From JANXXV01 sp038230275 (GTDB taxonomy: Bacteria; Acidobacteriota; Terriglobia; Bryobacterales; Bryobacteraceae): 64,000 nt of DNA. The position numbers were made by a program, and so were the translations under genes. A model generated the notes under the pieces. That model did no database searches. It had not been told where the DNA came from and saw only the letters and a list, made by a program, of their open reading frames with translations. Numbering within the stretch: position 1 is the first letter of the stretch; every line of letters starts with the position of its first letter. Shown here piece by piece: positions 1 through 8,378 of this stretch. The stretch covers positions 38,999 to 102,998 of the forward strand of contig JBBRNO010000006.1 of NCBI GenBank assembly GCA_038230275.1. The letters are read 5' to 3'.

Positions 1-2
1 GC

Positions 3-779
3 TGCGACGCGATTGATGCGGAGTTAAAACCGTTCCTGATCGCGCTGGCCGGGCACGCCGTCGCCGGGCGGTATGAGCCGCGGTATACGACGTGGATGAA
101 GGCGATTCACGCGCTGCGAGAGCAGTGGCCCGACACAGCTGAACTGAACGGAGTTCCCGGGATCAATCCGAATGCCTTCATGCATCAATTGTCGGCTCAT
201 TCCTCGGCGGCCTCCGCTTACGTGGTCGACGTGGGTCAGCATCAAATGTGGGCTGCCCAATCGCTGGAGCCGGCGGATGGCCAACGGATTTTGACGTCGG
301 GCGGAATGGGTTCCATGGGTTTTGCGCTGCCTGCCTCTATCGGAGCCACGCTTGGTTCCGGCGGCCCGGTGGTGGTGATTGCGGGCGACGGCGGTTTTCA
401 GTGCAATATTCAGGAGCTGCAAACCATTGTCCGGATGAAACTGCCCTTGAAGATGGTGGTGATCAACAATGGATGCCACGGAATGGTCCGGCAGTTTCAG
501 GAGACATATTTCGAGGCCCGCTATCAATCCACGTATTGGGGCTATTCGGCGCCCGACTTCACTCGCGTCTCTCAAGGGTATGGAATTGCAGGCGCCACCG
601 TGGCTGCCGCGGACGAAATTGAAGAAGGGCTGCGATGGCTCTGGGCCGATCCACAGGAACCGAAATTATTGCAGGTGATGGTGGACTTGATGGCGAACGC
701 CTATCCGAAGATTGCCTTCGGTAAACCGATCAGCGAGATGGAGCCGCTGGCAAAACCGATTGAGATGGAAAGCACCTAG
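3..779 (+). CDS. Thiamine diphosphate-dependent enzyme (acetolactate synthase-like), C-terminal part
   Basis: The reading frame is open from the window edge, so this is the C-terminal part of a longer gene. It carries the ThDP-binding domain: GDGGFQ followed about 25 residues later by the NNG that closes the GDG...NN cofactor motif, and the TSGGMGSMG loop before it. This matches the large subunit of acetolactate synthase and its relatives, which usually run to about 550 residues. The gene is followed at once by an NAD-dependent sugar epimerase/dehydratase and a GT2 glycosyltransferase, not by ilvN or ilvC, so a role in making an unusual surface sugar (as ThDP enzymes do for branched deoxysugars) is more likely than valine synthesis. 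That role is inference; the fold is clear. Confidence 0.85.
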   Translation, partial: CDAIDAELKPFLIALAGHAVAGRYEPRYTTWMKAIHALREQWPDTAELNGVPGINPNAFMHQLSAHSSAASAYVVDVGQHQMWAAQSLEPADGQRILTSGGMGSMGFALPASIGATLGSGGPVVVIAGDGGFQCNIQELQTIVRMKLPLKMVVINNGCHGMVRQFQETYFEARYQSTYWGYSAPDFTRVSQGYGIAGATVAAADEIEEGLRWLWADPQEPKLLQVMVDLMANAYPKIAFGKPISEMEPLAKPIEMEST

Positions 780-789
780 CCGGTTCCGC

Positions 790-1770
790 ATGATCTCCAA
801 CCCCTTGCGGCACGATCTGGAGCATGTGCTGCTGCACACGCGTGACCTGTGGCAGGAATTGCGCGGCAAACGCATATTCATGTCCGGTGGCACCGGTTTC
901 TTTGGATGTTGGCTGCTGGAGAGTTTTGCCTGGGTGAACGATGCGCTGGACCTGCGGGCTTCCGCCGTCGTTTTGACTCGGGATCCCGCCGCGTTTGAGC
1001 GCAAGGCTCCCCATCTCGCTTCTCATTCCGCCATCCGACTGCATCCCGGCGATGTGGCTTCCTTCGCTTTCCCGGCGGATGAGTTTCGTTTCGTAATCCA
1101 TGCCGCGGGGGAAGTTCACCACCAATGCTCGATAGATGCGGTGGAAGCGGGCACGCGCCGGATGCTGGATTTCGCCCGGCACTGCGGAGCAACGAAATTT
1201 CTCTATACCAGTTCCGGGGCCGTTTACGGTGATCATTCCGCCTCCACCTACGCCGAATCAAAGCGGCGGGCTGAGGCCCTTTGCATTGCCTGCACAAACG
1301 AACATCCTATCGAATGCAAAATCGCGCGATGCTTTGCTTTCGCCGGTCCGTATCTTCTGCTCGACGGGCGGTACGCGTTTGGGAGTTTTCTGCGCGATGC
1401 GATGGCAGGCCAGACCATCCGTGGGAATGGAGACGGCACACCGCATCGATCGTACCTGTATGCGGCCGATCTGGCGGTCTGGTTGTGGACCATCCTGTTT
1501 CGCGGAGCAAGCGGCAAGCCCTATAATGTCGGTTCGGAGCGTGAAGTCAGCATTGCGCAACTGGCAAACGAAATTGCGCAAACGTTGCATCCCGGCATCG
1601 GGGTCGAGTTTGCCCGCGAGCCTGATCCTAGCCAGCCGGTGCGGCGATACGTGCCATCCACGGAGTTGGCGCGGACGGAACTGGGGCTGCGGGAACACAT
1701 TGATCTTCGGGAGGCCATTCAGCGTACCGCGGATTGGCATCGGCAAAGGGTTTCACTAGGATCAGCATGA
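790..1770 (+). CDS. NAD-dependent epimerase/dehydratase (SDR family)
   Basis: Extended short-chain dehydrogenase of 326 residues. A Rossmann nucleotide-binding motif (GGTGFFG) lies near residue 33, an active-site serine in YTSSGAVYG, and the catalytic YAESK (YxxxK) in the middle. A C-terminal substrate domain contains the usual PYNVGSE stretch. These proteins epimerise, dehydrate or decarboxylate nucleotide sugars in the cytoplasm. The ATG at 790 is chosen because it lies just after the preceding stop; an earlier in-frame ATG at 712 would overlap the ThDP gene by 68 bases. The stop overlaps the glycosyltransferase start (ATGA), so the two are probably translationally coupled. The exact sugar cannot be read from the sequence. 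Confidence 0.85.
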   Translation: MISNPLRHDLEHVLLHTRDLWQELRGKRIFMSGGTGFFGCWLLESFAWVNDALDLRASAVVLTRDPAAFERKAPHLASHSAIRLHPGDVASFAFPADEFRFVIHAAGEVHHQCSIDAVEAGTRRMLDFARHCGATKFLYTSSGAVYGDHSASTYAESKRRAEALCIACTNEHPIECKIARCFAFAGPYLLLDGRYAFGSFLRDAMAGQTIRGNGDGTPHRSYLYAADLAVWLWTILFRGASGKPYNVGSEREVSIAQLANEIAQTLHPGIGVEFAREPDPSQPVRRYVPSTELARTELGLREHIDLREAIQRTADWHRQRVSLGSA

Positions 1771-2714
1771 AACTTTTGAGTGTGGTGACGCCTTGCTTCA
1801 ACGAAGAGGCGAATGTCAGGGAAGTTTACGACCGGGTTCGCATCGTGATGACCGGATTCCCGGCTTATCGCTACGAACATATCTTCATCGATAACGATTC
1901 CACGGATTCCACCGTCGCCATCTTAAAAGAGATTGCGGGTGCTGACAGCAACGTGAAAATCATCGTGAATAGCCGCAATTTTGGACATCTCCGCTCGCCG
2001 ATGCACGCCATCTATCAAGCTTCGGGCGACGCCGTAATGCTGCTTTTCTCCGACCTGCAGGATCCGCCGGAAATGCTTCGCGAGATGATCCTCGCCTGGG
2101 AACGCAATATTCTGATCGTACTGGCGATTAAAAATACCAGCGAAGAGGGCGGTCTGATGTACGGGGTCCGAACCGCATACTATCGCCTGGTAGCCCGGCT
2201 CGCGGACATTCAGGTGTTCGAACACTTCACCGGGTTTGGCCTATACGACAGGAAAGTCATTGAAATCCTGCGCACCAAGTTCCACGATCCCTATCCGAAT
2301 TTTCGCGGCATGATTGCCGAGGTGGGCTTTGAGCACCAAAAGCTCTTCTACAACCAGAAGCGCCGGTCCCGGGGCATCACGAAAAACAACTTCTACACGC
2401 TGTACGATTTGGCGATGCTCAGCATCACCAACTTGTCGAAAGTGCCGCTGCGAGTATTTACTTTTTTCGGATTCGCACTGGCATTGGGCAGCTTTCTCAC
2501 GGCGATGTTCTATCTGGTGTACAAGCTAATATTCTGGAACAGCTTCACCGTCGGGATTGCCCCACTGGTAATCGGCTTCTTCACCCTCCTCTCCATTCAG
2601 TTAATCGGGCTTGGGATTCTGGGTGAGTACGTTGGCTCCATTCACACCATGATCCAGAACCGCCCCCTGGTGATCGAGAAGGAGCGCGTCAATTTCACCG
2701 AACCCGAGAAGTAA
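1767..2714 (+). CDS. Family 2 glycosyltransferase, DPM1/undecaprenyl-phosphate type, with two C-terminal membrane helices
   Basis: The N-terminal GT-A domain begins SVVTPCFNEEANV and contains IDNDSTDST and the DLQDPPE motif that binds nucleotide-sugar and metal. Two membrane helices follow at about residues 230-255 and 265-295. This is the layout of bactoprenol glucosyl- or mannosyltransferases (GtrB/ArnC-like), which load a sugar on the lipid carrier at the inner membrane. It is the third gene of a block with the epimerase and ThDP enzyme, and its ATG overlaps the upstream stop. The 3' end overlaps the convergent nucleoside hydrolase gene by 20 bases. Confidence 0.87.
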   Translation: MKLLSVVTPCFNEEANVREVYDRVRIVMTGFPAYRYEHIFIDNDSTDSTVAILKEIAGADSNVKIIVNSRNFGHLRSPMHAIYQASGDAVMLLFSDLQDPPEMLREMILAWERNILIVLAIKNTSEEGGLMYGVRTAYYRLVARLADIQVFEHFTGFGLYDRKVIEILRTKFHDPYPNFRGMIAEVGFEHQKLFYNQKRRSRGITKNNFYTLYDLAMLSITNLSKVPLRVFTFFGFALALGSFLTAMFYLVYKLIFWNSFTVGIAPLVIGFFTLLSIQLIGLGILGEYVGSIHTMIQNRPLVIEKERVNFTEPEK

Positions 2715-3675
2715 GTGGCGGCTCGCTTGCCAGCAGCGTCAGCGCCTCAATAATCCGAGCGCGCTTTGCAGGGTCCAGCACCAGGTACACGCGGTCTCCG
2801 CCGCCCGCTTCGAATCGCGTCGTGCCGTCATCCGCGACATGCACCTGACCCTTCGCCGAGTACCCGAAATAATGCTGGTCCGGCCTTACGGCCTCCAGCG
2901 CGGACGTCAAGTCCCAGGTAGGACGGTCATACGGCATCCTCTTGTAGGCACGGTACGATACGGCCACCGGATGCCAATCGGCGTAGGCAAAATCCCGCTC
3001 GATGCTCGCCGCGGGATACAAAAGGTCGCGTCCGACTTCAAATCCGCTGAAAACGATCGGCGTCGGCCAGCGGTCAAAAACACTACGCGCCGCGACCACA
3101 TCCAGTTTCACGTTGTACTCGGGCTTAGGCTCTACGAAATTGCCCGCCATTGCCGAGAGCAGCGATACTTTGTCGCGAACCAACTCCATCCCATTCTTTG
3201 GCGAAATGGCGTCCGCGCGCGAATCCAGCAATGCCGCTAAGTTGGTGCTGAAGCCCACCTGTACGATGGTCACTTTCTCCGGACTGGCCGCCAGCAAGCG
3301 CCTCAGCAGCGTAACAGAAGGTTCGGCTGCGGTCTGCGTTCCAGTTCCGCGATACATTGCCGGGGCACTGCGCAGTGCGGCACTCAGATAGCCATCCAGA
3401 TCGCCTTCCTTCAAATGGCGCAGGGCAGATCCCACCGGCAGCGAGCCTCGCCCGTAGAACCGGTTAATCATCTGAATATACGGAACCGCGGCGGCGTTTG
3501 CGTTAGTCAAGGTGACGCCAAGCAACTGGCACTCTCCGCGGCTGGTCAACGAATGCAGGATGGCCAAGGCCAGCGCGTCATCCACGTCATTGCCCATGTC
3601 CGTATCGAAAATGACTGGGACCTTACCGAAGCCAAGCGTCGCGATCAGCAGAAGAATAGCCAGCGTCCATTTCAT
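2695..3675 (-). CDS. Exported nucleoside hydrolase (inosine-uridine preferring family)
   Basis: 326 residues with an N-terminal signal peptide (about residues 1-17, LAILLLIATLGFG) followed directly by FDTDMGNDVDD, the aspartate cluster that binds the catalytic calcium in IU-nucleoside hydrolases. These enzymes cut the N-glycosidic bond of ribonucleosides. The export signal puts this one in the periplasm or outside, unlike the classical cytosolic enzymes. It is the last gene of a minus-strand run, 9 bases after the triple-RidA gene. The substrate may be a nucleoside or another N-riboside; the sequence does not decide. Confidence 0.85.
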   Translation of the reverse strand: MKWTLAILLLIATLGFGKVPVIFDTDMGNDVDDALALAILHSLTSRGECQLLGVTLTNANAAAVPYIQMINRFYGRGSLPVGSALRHLKEGDLDGYLSAALRSAPAMYRGTGTQTAAEPSVTLLRRLLAASPEKVTIVQVGFSTNLAALLDSRADAISPKNGMELVRDKVSLLSAMAGNFVEPKPEYNVKLDVVAARSVFDRWPTPIVFSGFEVGRDLLYPAASIERDFAYADWHPVAVSYRAYKRMPYDRPTWDLTSALEAVRPDQHYFGYSAKGQVHVADDGTTRFEAGGGDRVYLVLDPAKRARIIEALTLLASEPPLTSRVR

Positions 3676-3684
3676 AGCTCAAGT

Positions 3685-4707
3685 TTACCTGCGCCTCTCA
3701 GCCACCATTTGAATCTCCACCAGCGCCTCAGTGGCAGTAGGCGGAATCTGCACCACCGTGCGTGCGCCTGAATCCGGCATTGCGGCGCTCATCGCGGCAA
3801 AATCGTCGAGATCCCGCAACCACACCGTAGTCTCCACTACATCTGGGAATCCCATACCGTTTCGCTGCAACTGCTCTGCGATCATCGCTAGAGCCTGCCG
3901 CGTCTGTCCGCCAATCTCCGGCGCGAACTCGCCGCCGGCCGTCCGGCCCGTCATGCCAGTGATGTAGAGCCGGCGTCCGGCTTTCACTGAATAGCTATGG
4001 ATTGCAGACGTGTGTCCTTCGCCCGAAGGGCGCCCCGCACCCGAGCCGAGCACGGCAATGGACTGAACTTGCAGCAACTCGCCAGGCCGTACCGGGACTG
4101 CGTGGATGGTGGCGCGGGCTGGCGGCGGCGAGGTGACGAAGCGCTTGTACACTTCATTCAGCGCCGCGTATCCGGCAGGTTCGGCCAGGTAGATCTTCGA
4201 TAGAACCAGGTCGGAAAACGAGAAGCCGGCCGCCTTCAAAACGTCATTCTGTTCCGTCATCAATTGTTCGGTCTGCTGCGCGACATTCACACCGCTTGCC
4301 CGCATCGCGGAAAGGTAGAGCGTCCCGCCGGCTTCCGCGCCAGCGCTTGCGGGAAAAACAGGTCGAATCAGACGGCGCGCACCGGACTTGCCCGTCGCGG
4401 TGGCGCTGATTTCCACCAACGCTCCCGGTGTAAGCAGCGCGGCCACCAATACGGTTCGCGCCGGGAACTCTTTGCCGAAAAACGCGCGATATCCCAGGTC
4501 CACTTCCGGCAGGAACTTGGCATCCGCCAGGTAGACCGTCGTGTTCAGAATGTTCCCCGGTTTCAGTCCAGTGGCTCGCAAGGCGTGCAGAGTTTGCGCG
4601 CGGGCGGAACCAGTGCCGGTGCTCTTGCCCGAAACATAAATCAGGTCTTCCGTTTCGGTGCCAAGCAGACTGGCAACCGCCAGGAATACCGCCAGCCCCG
4701 GAATCAC
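3685..4707 (-). CDS. Exported protein with three tandem RidA (YjgF/UK114) domains
   Basis: 340 residues. A hydrophobic leader (about 1-16) is followed by three RidA-like units at roughly 20-105, 115-220 and 233-338. RidA proteins deaminate reactive enamines/imines and act as trimers of about 130-residue subunits; here one chain carries three units. The arginine that binds the substrate carboxylate is kept in all three (R84 in PARTV, R198 in PARAT, R316 in ARTVV). The following glutamate is kept in units 1 and 3 (E99, E331 in LVEI) but is Q213 in unit 2. The start is a GTG whose last two bases belong to the upstream TGA (GTGA overlap), so translation is probably coupled to the PPC gene. Export is inferred from the leader. 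Confidence 0.8.
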   Translation of the reverse strand: MIPGLAVFLAVASLLGTETEDLIYVSGKSTGTGSARAQTLHALRATGLKPGNILNTTVYLADAKFLPEVDLGYRAFFGKEFPARTVLVAALLTPGALVEISATATGKSGARRLIRPVFPASAGAEAGGTLYLSAMRASGVNVAQQTEQLMTEQNDVLKAAGFSFSDLVLSKIYLAEPAGYAALNEVYKRFVTSPPPARATIHAVPVRPGELLQVQSIAVLGSGAGRPSGEGHTSAIHSYSVKAGRRLYITGMTGRTAGGEFAPEIGGQTRQALAMIAEQLQRNGMGFPDVVETTVWLRDLDDFAAMSAAMPDSGARTVVQIPPTATEALVEIQMVAERRR

Positions 4708-5189
4708 TTCGACTGTAGCGCGGATGCTCCACCCGGCGCGGCGGACTTGCGGACCATGGCCGGACCCTTGAACCGGACCATCATCACTTCAATCTGCGCC
4801 CCTACGCGGCAACCCTCCTCCAGATGTCCGCCCAGCGCGCCGCGAGCTTTGTTCGAAACAATGACGTGCAAATGCGGCTTGCCATCGGCAATCATGCCGG
4901 CCAGGTTCAGAATCTCCAACGGCTCGGTGATCGTCGTCATCGTGCCATTAACGCCATGAAACTTGCACGCCTCCAGATTCCCCACCGCGTTCAGCACCGC
5001 GCCATCGTGAATTCCCTTCTCCTGGATGATGGCCAGCAGGGAATTCAACACATCGTCGGTCTTATCCAGGCGCACCCACAGTACCTCTTCCACGGTGCCT
5101 CCGCTAAACACTTTAGGCAGCTTGGGCGCACTCTCGGCGGCCGTCAGGGCCAGCGCAATCGCGGCCATCAGGAAAATCAGCTTAATCAC
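4704..5189 (-). CDS. Exported PPC/DUF296-domain protein
   Basis: 161 residues: a signal peptide (KLIFLMAAIALALTAAESA) and then one PPC (plants and prokaryotes conserved, DUF296) domain with its signature PHLHVIVSN and GGHLEEGC. In this trimeric family the histidines can bind metal; the biochemical role in bacteria is unknown. The GTG start at 5189 is preceded by AAGGAG at 8 bases and overlaps the upstream DUF1501 stop (GTGA). An earlier in-frame ATG would lie deep in the upstream gene and leave the signal peptide internal. The stop overlaps the next gene, so three genes are stitched together by overlaps. Family clear, function unknown. Confidence 0.8.
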   Translation of the reverse strand: MIKLIFLMAAIALALTAAESAPKLPKVFSGGTVEEVLWVRLDKTDDVLNSLLAIIQEKGIHDGAVLNAVGNLEACKFHGVNGTMTTITEPLEILNLAGMIADGKPHLHVIVSNKARGALGGHLEEGCRVGAQIEVMMVRFKGPAMVRKSAAPGGASALQSK

Positions 5190-6619
5190 GTAAATAACTC
5201 CTTGATTTCGGTGCTGTCGATAAACGTCGTACCGGACATTGGCTCCACGTACTCGAAGGCGCGGCCCGACGGCGTGCCGGTGATCTTCTTCGACCAATCG
5301 ATACCCAGCAGCGAGTAGATGGTGGCCGTCACGTCTTCCGGGTACATCGGCCGGTTCCGATGCCAGTCAAACCTGGTGATCTTGCCGCCCTGATCGTCCG
5401 TGGCGCCGATCAGACGGCCGCCTTTCACGCCTGCGCCGGCGAACAGACCCGCCCGCACCGCCGGCCAATGGTCGCGGCCCTTGATGTCTGTCAGGTTGCC
5501 TGGCGTGCGGCCGAATTCGCCCATCGCCAGTACCAGTGTTTTCGAAAGTAGAGAGCTGCCATCCTTGGCCTTCATACGCTTTAGATCCTGCAGCAGCGCC
5601 GCATAGGCGGAGTCCAGTTCCGCGCAATTGCTGTAGAGGCCGCCGCGCATTCGTGGATCTTCCATGCGCCCGCCATCGGTTTTACCATAGATGTCGCCGT
5701 GATGATCCCAGCCACCCTGGTTGACCAGAATGTAGCGAACGCCGGCGCGCGCGGCCACCATGTTCCGCGCGATCTGGCAGGCGTCGCCAAACGGGGTTCC
5801 ACCGTAGCGCTTACGCTCGTCTTCCTTCAGCTGAAATACGCCGGCCACCTGCGGCGACTTGATCATTTTCTCAGCACTCTTTGAAAACGAATCCCACTCC
5901 CGATACAGCTTTGGGGCGCCAGGGCTTTCAAGCTGGCGCGACGTGTCGAACGAACGCAGAAAATCCAACCGGCTGTTAAAGCGCGAGCGATTCTCCTCCG
6001 GCAACAGGAACGGCATGCTGCCGCCCTTTCGCATGTCAAGTGCAAGTGGCGCAGTGGCGCTGTCCAGAAATCCTTCGCGAATGAGCGTGCCGTTAACCGC
6101 GCCTGCCGGGAAATTCATGGAGACGAACGGCGGCAGGTAATCGCTCTCCTTTCCCTTGCCCAAAGACTCGTAGGCGATCACCGATCCAATGCAGGGCAGT
6201 TCCTTCGCGCGCGCCGCCGTGAACGGATGGCCTACTTGGAGCCCGTATTGCGCCAGGTTATGCAGCGTTTCCCACGCCGCCATGGAACGCACCACCGCTA
6301 CATCTTCCAGTACTTCGGCGGTCCGGGGCAGCAGTCCAAACGGCCAGCGGTAACCGATCGGCAGCGTTCGGATATCCAAATCCTGCGGCGTAAACTTGTA
6401 CTCCTTCACGTCGAAGGTGTCCATCTGTGACGGGCCGCCAACCAAGTTTAAAAAGATAACGCATTCGGCCCCACCGCGCGGTTCCACTCGTGCAGTGGCC
6501 GCCGCACGCAGGGGTCCGCTTAGCGGAGCCAGCGCGGCTCCCGTCACGGACACGGCGCCGATCCGCCAAAAGTCCCGCCGGGTCAGAACCGGAAACGCAC
6601 TGGAATTTTGAATCATCAT
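5186..6619 (-). CDS. DUF1501 protein with Tat-like leader
   Basis: About 477 residues of the DUF1501 family, an alkaline-phosphatase-like (sulfatase fold) group common in Planctomycetes and Acidobacteria. The leader contains TRRDFWRIGAVSVTGAALA, a twin-arginine signal. Family marks seen are GGPSQMDTFD, QGGWDHHGD and AMGEFGRTP near the C-terminus. DUF1501 genes nearly always follow a DUF1549/DUF1553 gene, as here (gap of 5 bases). The two may form an exported complex, but no activity is established. Two ATG codons stand in tandem (6619 and 6616) after TAGGAG; the second has the better spacing. Downstream, its TGA overlaps the GTG of the PPC gene. Confidence 0.87.
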   Translation of the reverse strand: MMIQNSSAFPVLTRRDFWRIGAVSVTGAALAPLSGPLRAAATARVEPRGGAECVIFLNLVGGPSQMDTFDVKEYKFTPQDLDIRTLPIGYRWPFGLLPRTAEVLEDVAVVRSMAAWETLHNLAQYGLQVGHPFTAARAKELPCIGSVIAYESLGKGKESDYLPPFVSMNFPAGAVNGTLIREGFLDSATAPLALDMRKGGSMPFLLPEENRSRFNSRLDFLRSFDTSRQLESPGAPKLYREWDSFSKSAEKMIKSPQVAGVFQLKEDERKRYGGTPFGDACQIARNMVAARAGVRYILVNQGGWDHHGDIYGKTDGGRMEDPRMRGGLYSNCAELDSAYAALLQDLKRMKAKDGSSLLSKTLVLAMGEFGRTPGNLTDIKGRDHWPAVRAGLFAGAGVKGGRLIGATDDQGGKITRFDWHRNRPMYPEDVTATIYSLLGIDWSKKITGTPSGRAFEYVEPMSGTTFIDSTEIKELFT

Positions 6620-6624
6620 AGCTC

Positions 6625-8343
6625 CTACTGGCAGAAAATGAAGTCGATGCGATTCAGCAACGCCCAAAGCAGATCTTCGGCACCCTGGTCGCGCTGCTGT
6701 TCAATGAGGCGCACGGACTGGCGCTTCTCGCCCGCGTTGGGCAGCCGGCTGATAGTGGACAGAAACAGTTCGTCCACAATGTCGCCATTGCTTTTGGGTG
6801 AACTGCCGCGCAGCAGTCTTTCCAGGCGGCCGCCGGGCTGTATCTTCACGCGATTCAGCAACAAATCGTGATTCATCAGGCTCGCGGCCTGCACCATGCT
6901 GCTGCGGTCCGTCGGCGGATCTTCGCGATCGGTCTGCCCCCACTCCTGCAGCAGGTTCCAGATAGGCGGATGGCTTGCGGCGAAGTCCTGATTGAAAGAC
7001 GCTTCCATCACGTAACGGAAAGGCCGCTCCAGGTCTTTCACTTTGAATTTCTCATAGATGCCGCTGGCGTCGGACACCGCGTCCCAGAATTCCTCCGCCG
7101 ATAGGCGCCGCGCCTGATGACGCGCAAAGTAAGTGTCATGATTCGCCTTCCACCCCGGCGCGCCATTTGAAGAAAGCTGATATGCATTCGAGGTGACGAT
7201 CAGGCGCATCAAATGGCGCAGATCGTAGTTGTGCCGCCGGAAGTCGTCGGCCAGCGCGTTCAGCAATTCCGGATGTGACGGCTGGATGGTCCAGGGGGCG
7301 GGCGGCGGATTAGCAGGGTCCTGACGAGCGAGATCAAAGCCAAATGGCGGGTCCACGATGCCGCGTCCCATCAGCTTCGACCAAAACAGATTAACGGTAG
7401 CGCGGGCGAACTGCGGATCGCTGGTTACCATGCGCGCATAGGATTCGCGTTCGCGCGCTCCTCCCGCGGGGTTATAGTGTTCCCCGGTCAGCAGGAAGGC
7501 GGGCTCCACGGCCGCCTTGTAGCGCGGCAGACGCGTGATGCTCTTCGTGCTGACGTCGTACCCCTTCTCTGAATCCTTGACGCGAAATTCAGGAATGCGC
7601 CCGTACACCGGACCCACGTACGTCTTCCCGAAAAACGCCGCCTGACGCCAAACATCCGTGCGCTTCCTGCCCGAAAGCCACAGATTGATTTTCTCCAAAT
7701 GACCCTTGCCGTCATGGCATGAGATGCATTCAGTATCCACGCCGAGGAACAGCCGCGTGGTCCAAATGGCAAGCTCGTCACAGGTGTCCTCATGGTTCAT
7801 CTCGGAATAGCCGTCGCCGCCCATTACGCGGTGACGCGCCACGAAGTTCGCCGCGCCATTCGTCCACGTTGAAACCGCGCTGGCGGTGATCAGGTCCCGC
7901 ACAAATTCGTCGTACGGCACGTTCAGCTCAAGCGATTTGTAGATGTGGTCATGAAAGCCGTTGATGCCTTCGCGCAATTGCTCGTTGTTGCGAAACAGAT
8001 CGCTGAAGAAGGTAGTCCAGCGATCAAGAAAAGGGCCGACCCGCGTCGGCCGGCGGCCCACTCCCATCGTCGGCATCCCGGGGAATAGCGAGTCCACAAG
8101 CCTCTCCCGTTTATCCGGACTCTCGTCCGCCGTGAACCGGCGAATTGATTCCGCGCTGGGCAGACGGCCGGTAAGGTCCAGCGTGACCCGGCGCAGAAAT
8201 TCCGTGTCAGTGCTGAGGGCCGCATGCGGAACACCATCCCTCTCCATCTTCCCGAAGATGTGCTCGTCAATCAGATTCTTTCGCGGGACAGGCCCGGCAA
8301 TCAGGGTTCCCAAACAAATGAAAAAGAAAATTACGCGGGTCAT
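6625..8343 (-). CDS. DUF1549/DUF1553 protein with single c-type haem motif
   Basis: 572 residues. Signal peptide at 1-17, then the DUF1549 (PSCyt2) domain (LIDEHIFGKM, VTLDLTGRLPS) and a C-terminal DUF1553 (PSD1) domain (TVNLFWSKLMGRGIVDP, ANAYQLSS). A CISCH motif at residues 206-210 is the CxxCH haem c attachment site, so the mature protein may be an exported c-type cytochrome. It sits 35 bases after the TonB receptor gene on the same strand and 5 bases before the DUF1501 gene, with which this family is usually paired. Redox partner and substrate are unknown. Confidence 0.87.
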   Translation of the reverse strand: MTRVIFFFICLGTLIAGPVPRKNLIDEHIFGKMERDGVPHAALSTDTEFLRRVTLDLTGRLPSAESIRRFTADESPDKRERLVDSLFPGMPTMGVGRRPTRVGPFLDRWTTFFSDLFRNNEQLREGINGFHDHIYKSLELNVPYDEFVRDLITASAVSTWTNGAANFVARHRVMGGDGYSEMNHEDTCDELAIWTTRLFLGVDTECISCHDGKGHLEKINLWLSGRKRTDVWRQAAFFGKTYVGPVYGRIPEFRVKDSEKGYDVSTKSITRLPRYKAAVEPAFLLTGEHYNPAGGARERESYARMVTSDPQFARATVNLFWSKLMGRGIVDPPFGFDLARQDPANPPPAPWTIQPSHPELLNALADDFRRHNYDLRHLMRLIVTSNAYQLSSNGAPGWKANHDTYFARHQARRLSAEEFWDAVSDASGIYEKFKVKDLERPFRYVMEASFNQDFAASHPPIWNLLQEWGQTDREDPPTDRSSMVQAASLMNHDLLLNRVKIQPGGRLERLLRGSSPKSNGDIVDELFLSTISRLPNAGEKRQSVRLIEQQRDQGAEDLLWALLNRIDFIFCQ

Positions 8344-8378
8344 GAAACGCTCCAGACTAGGGGCCGGAATTTTAATGA

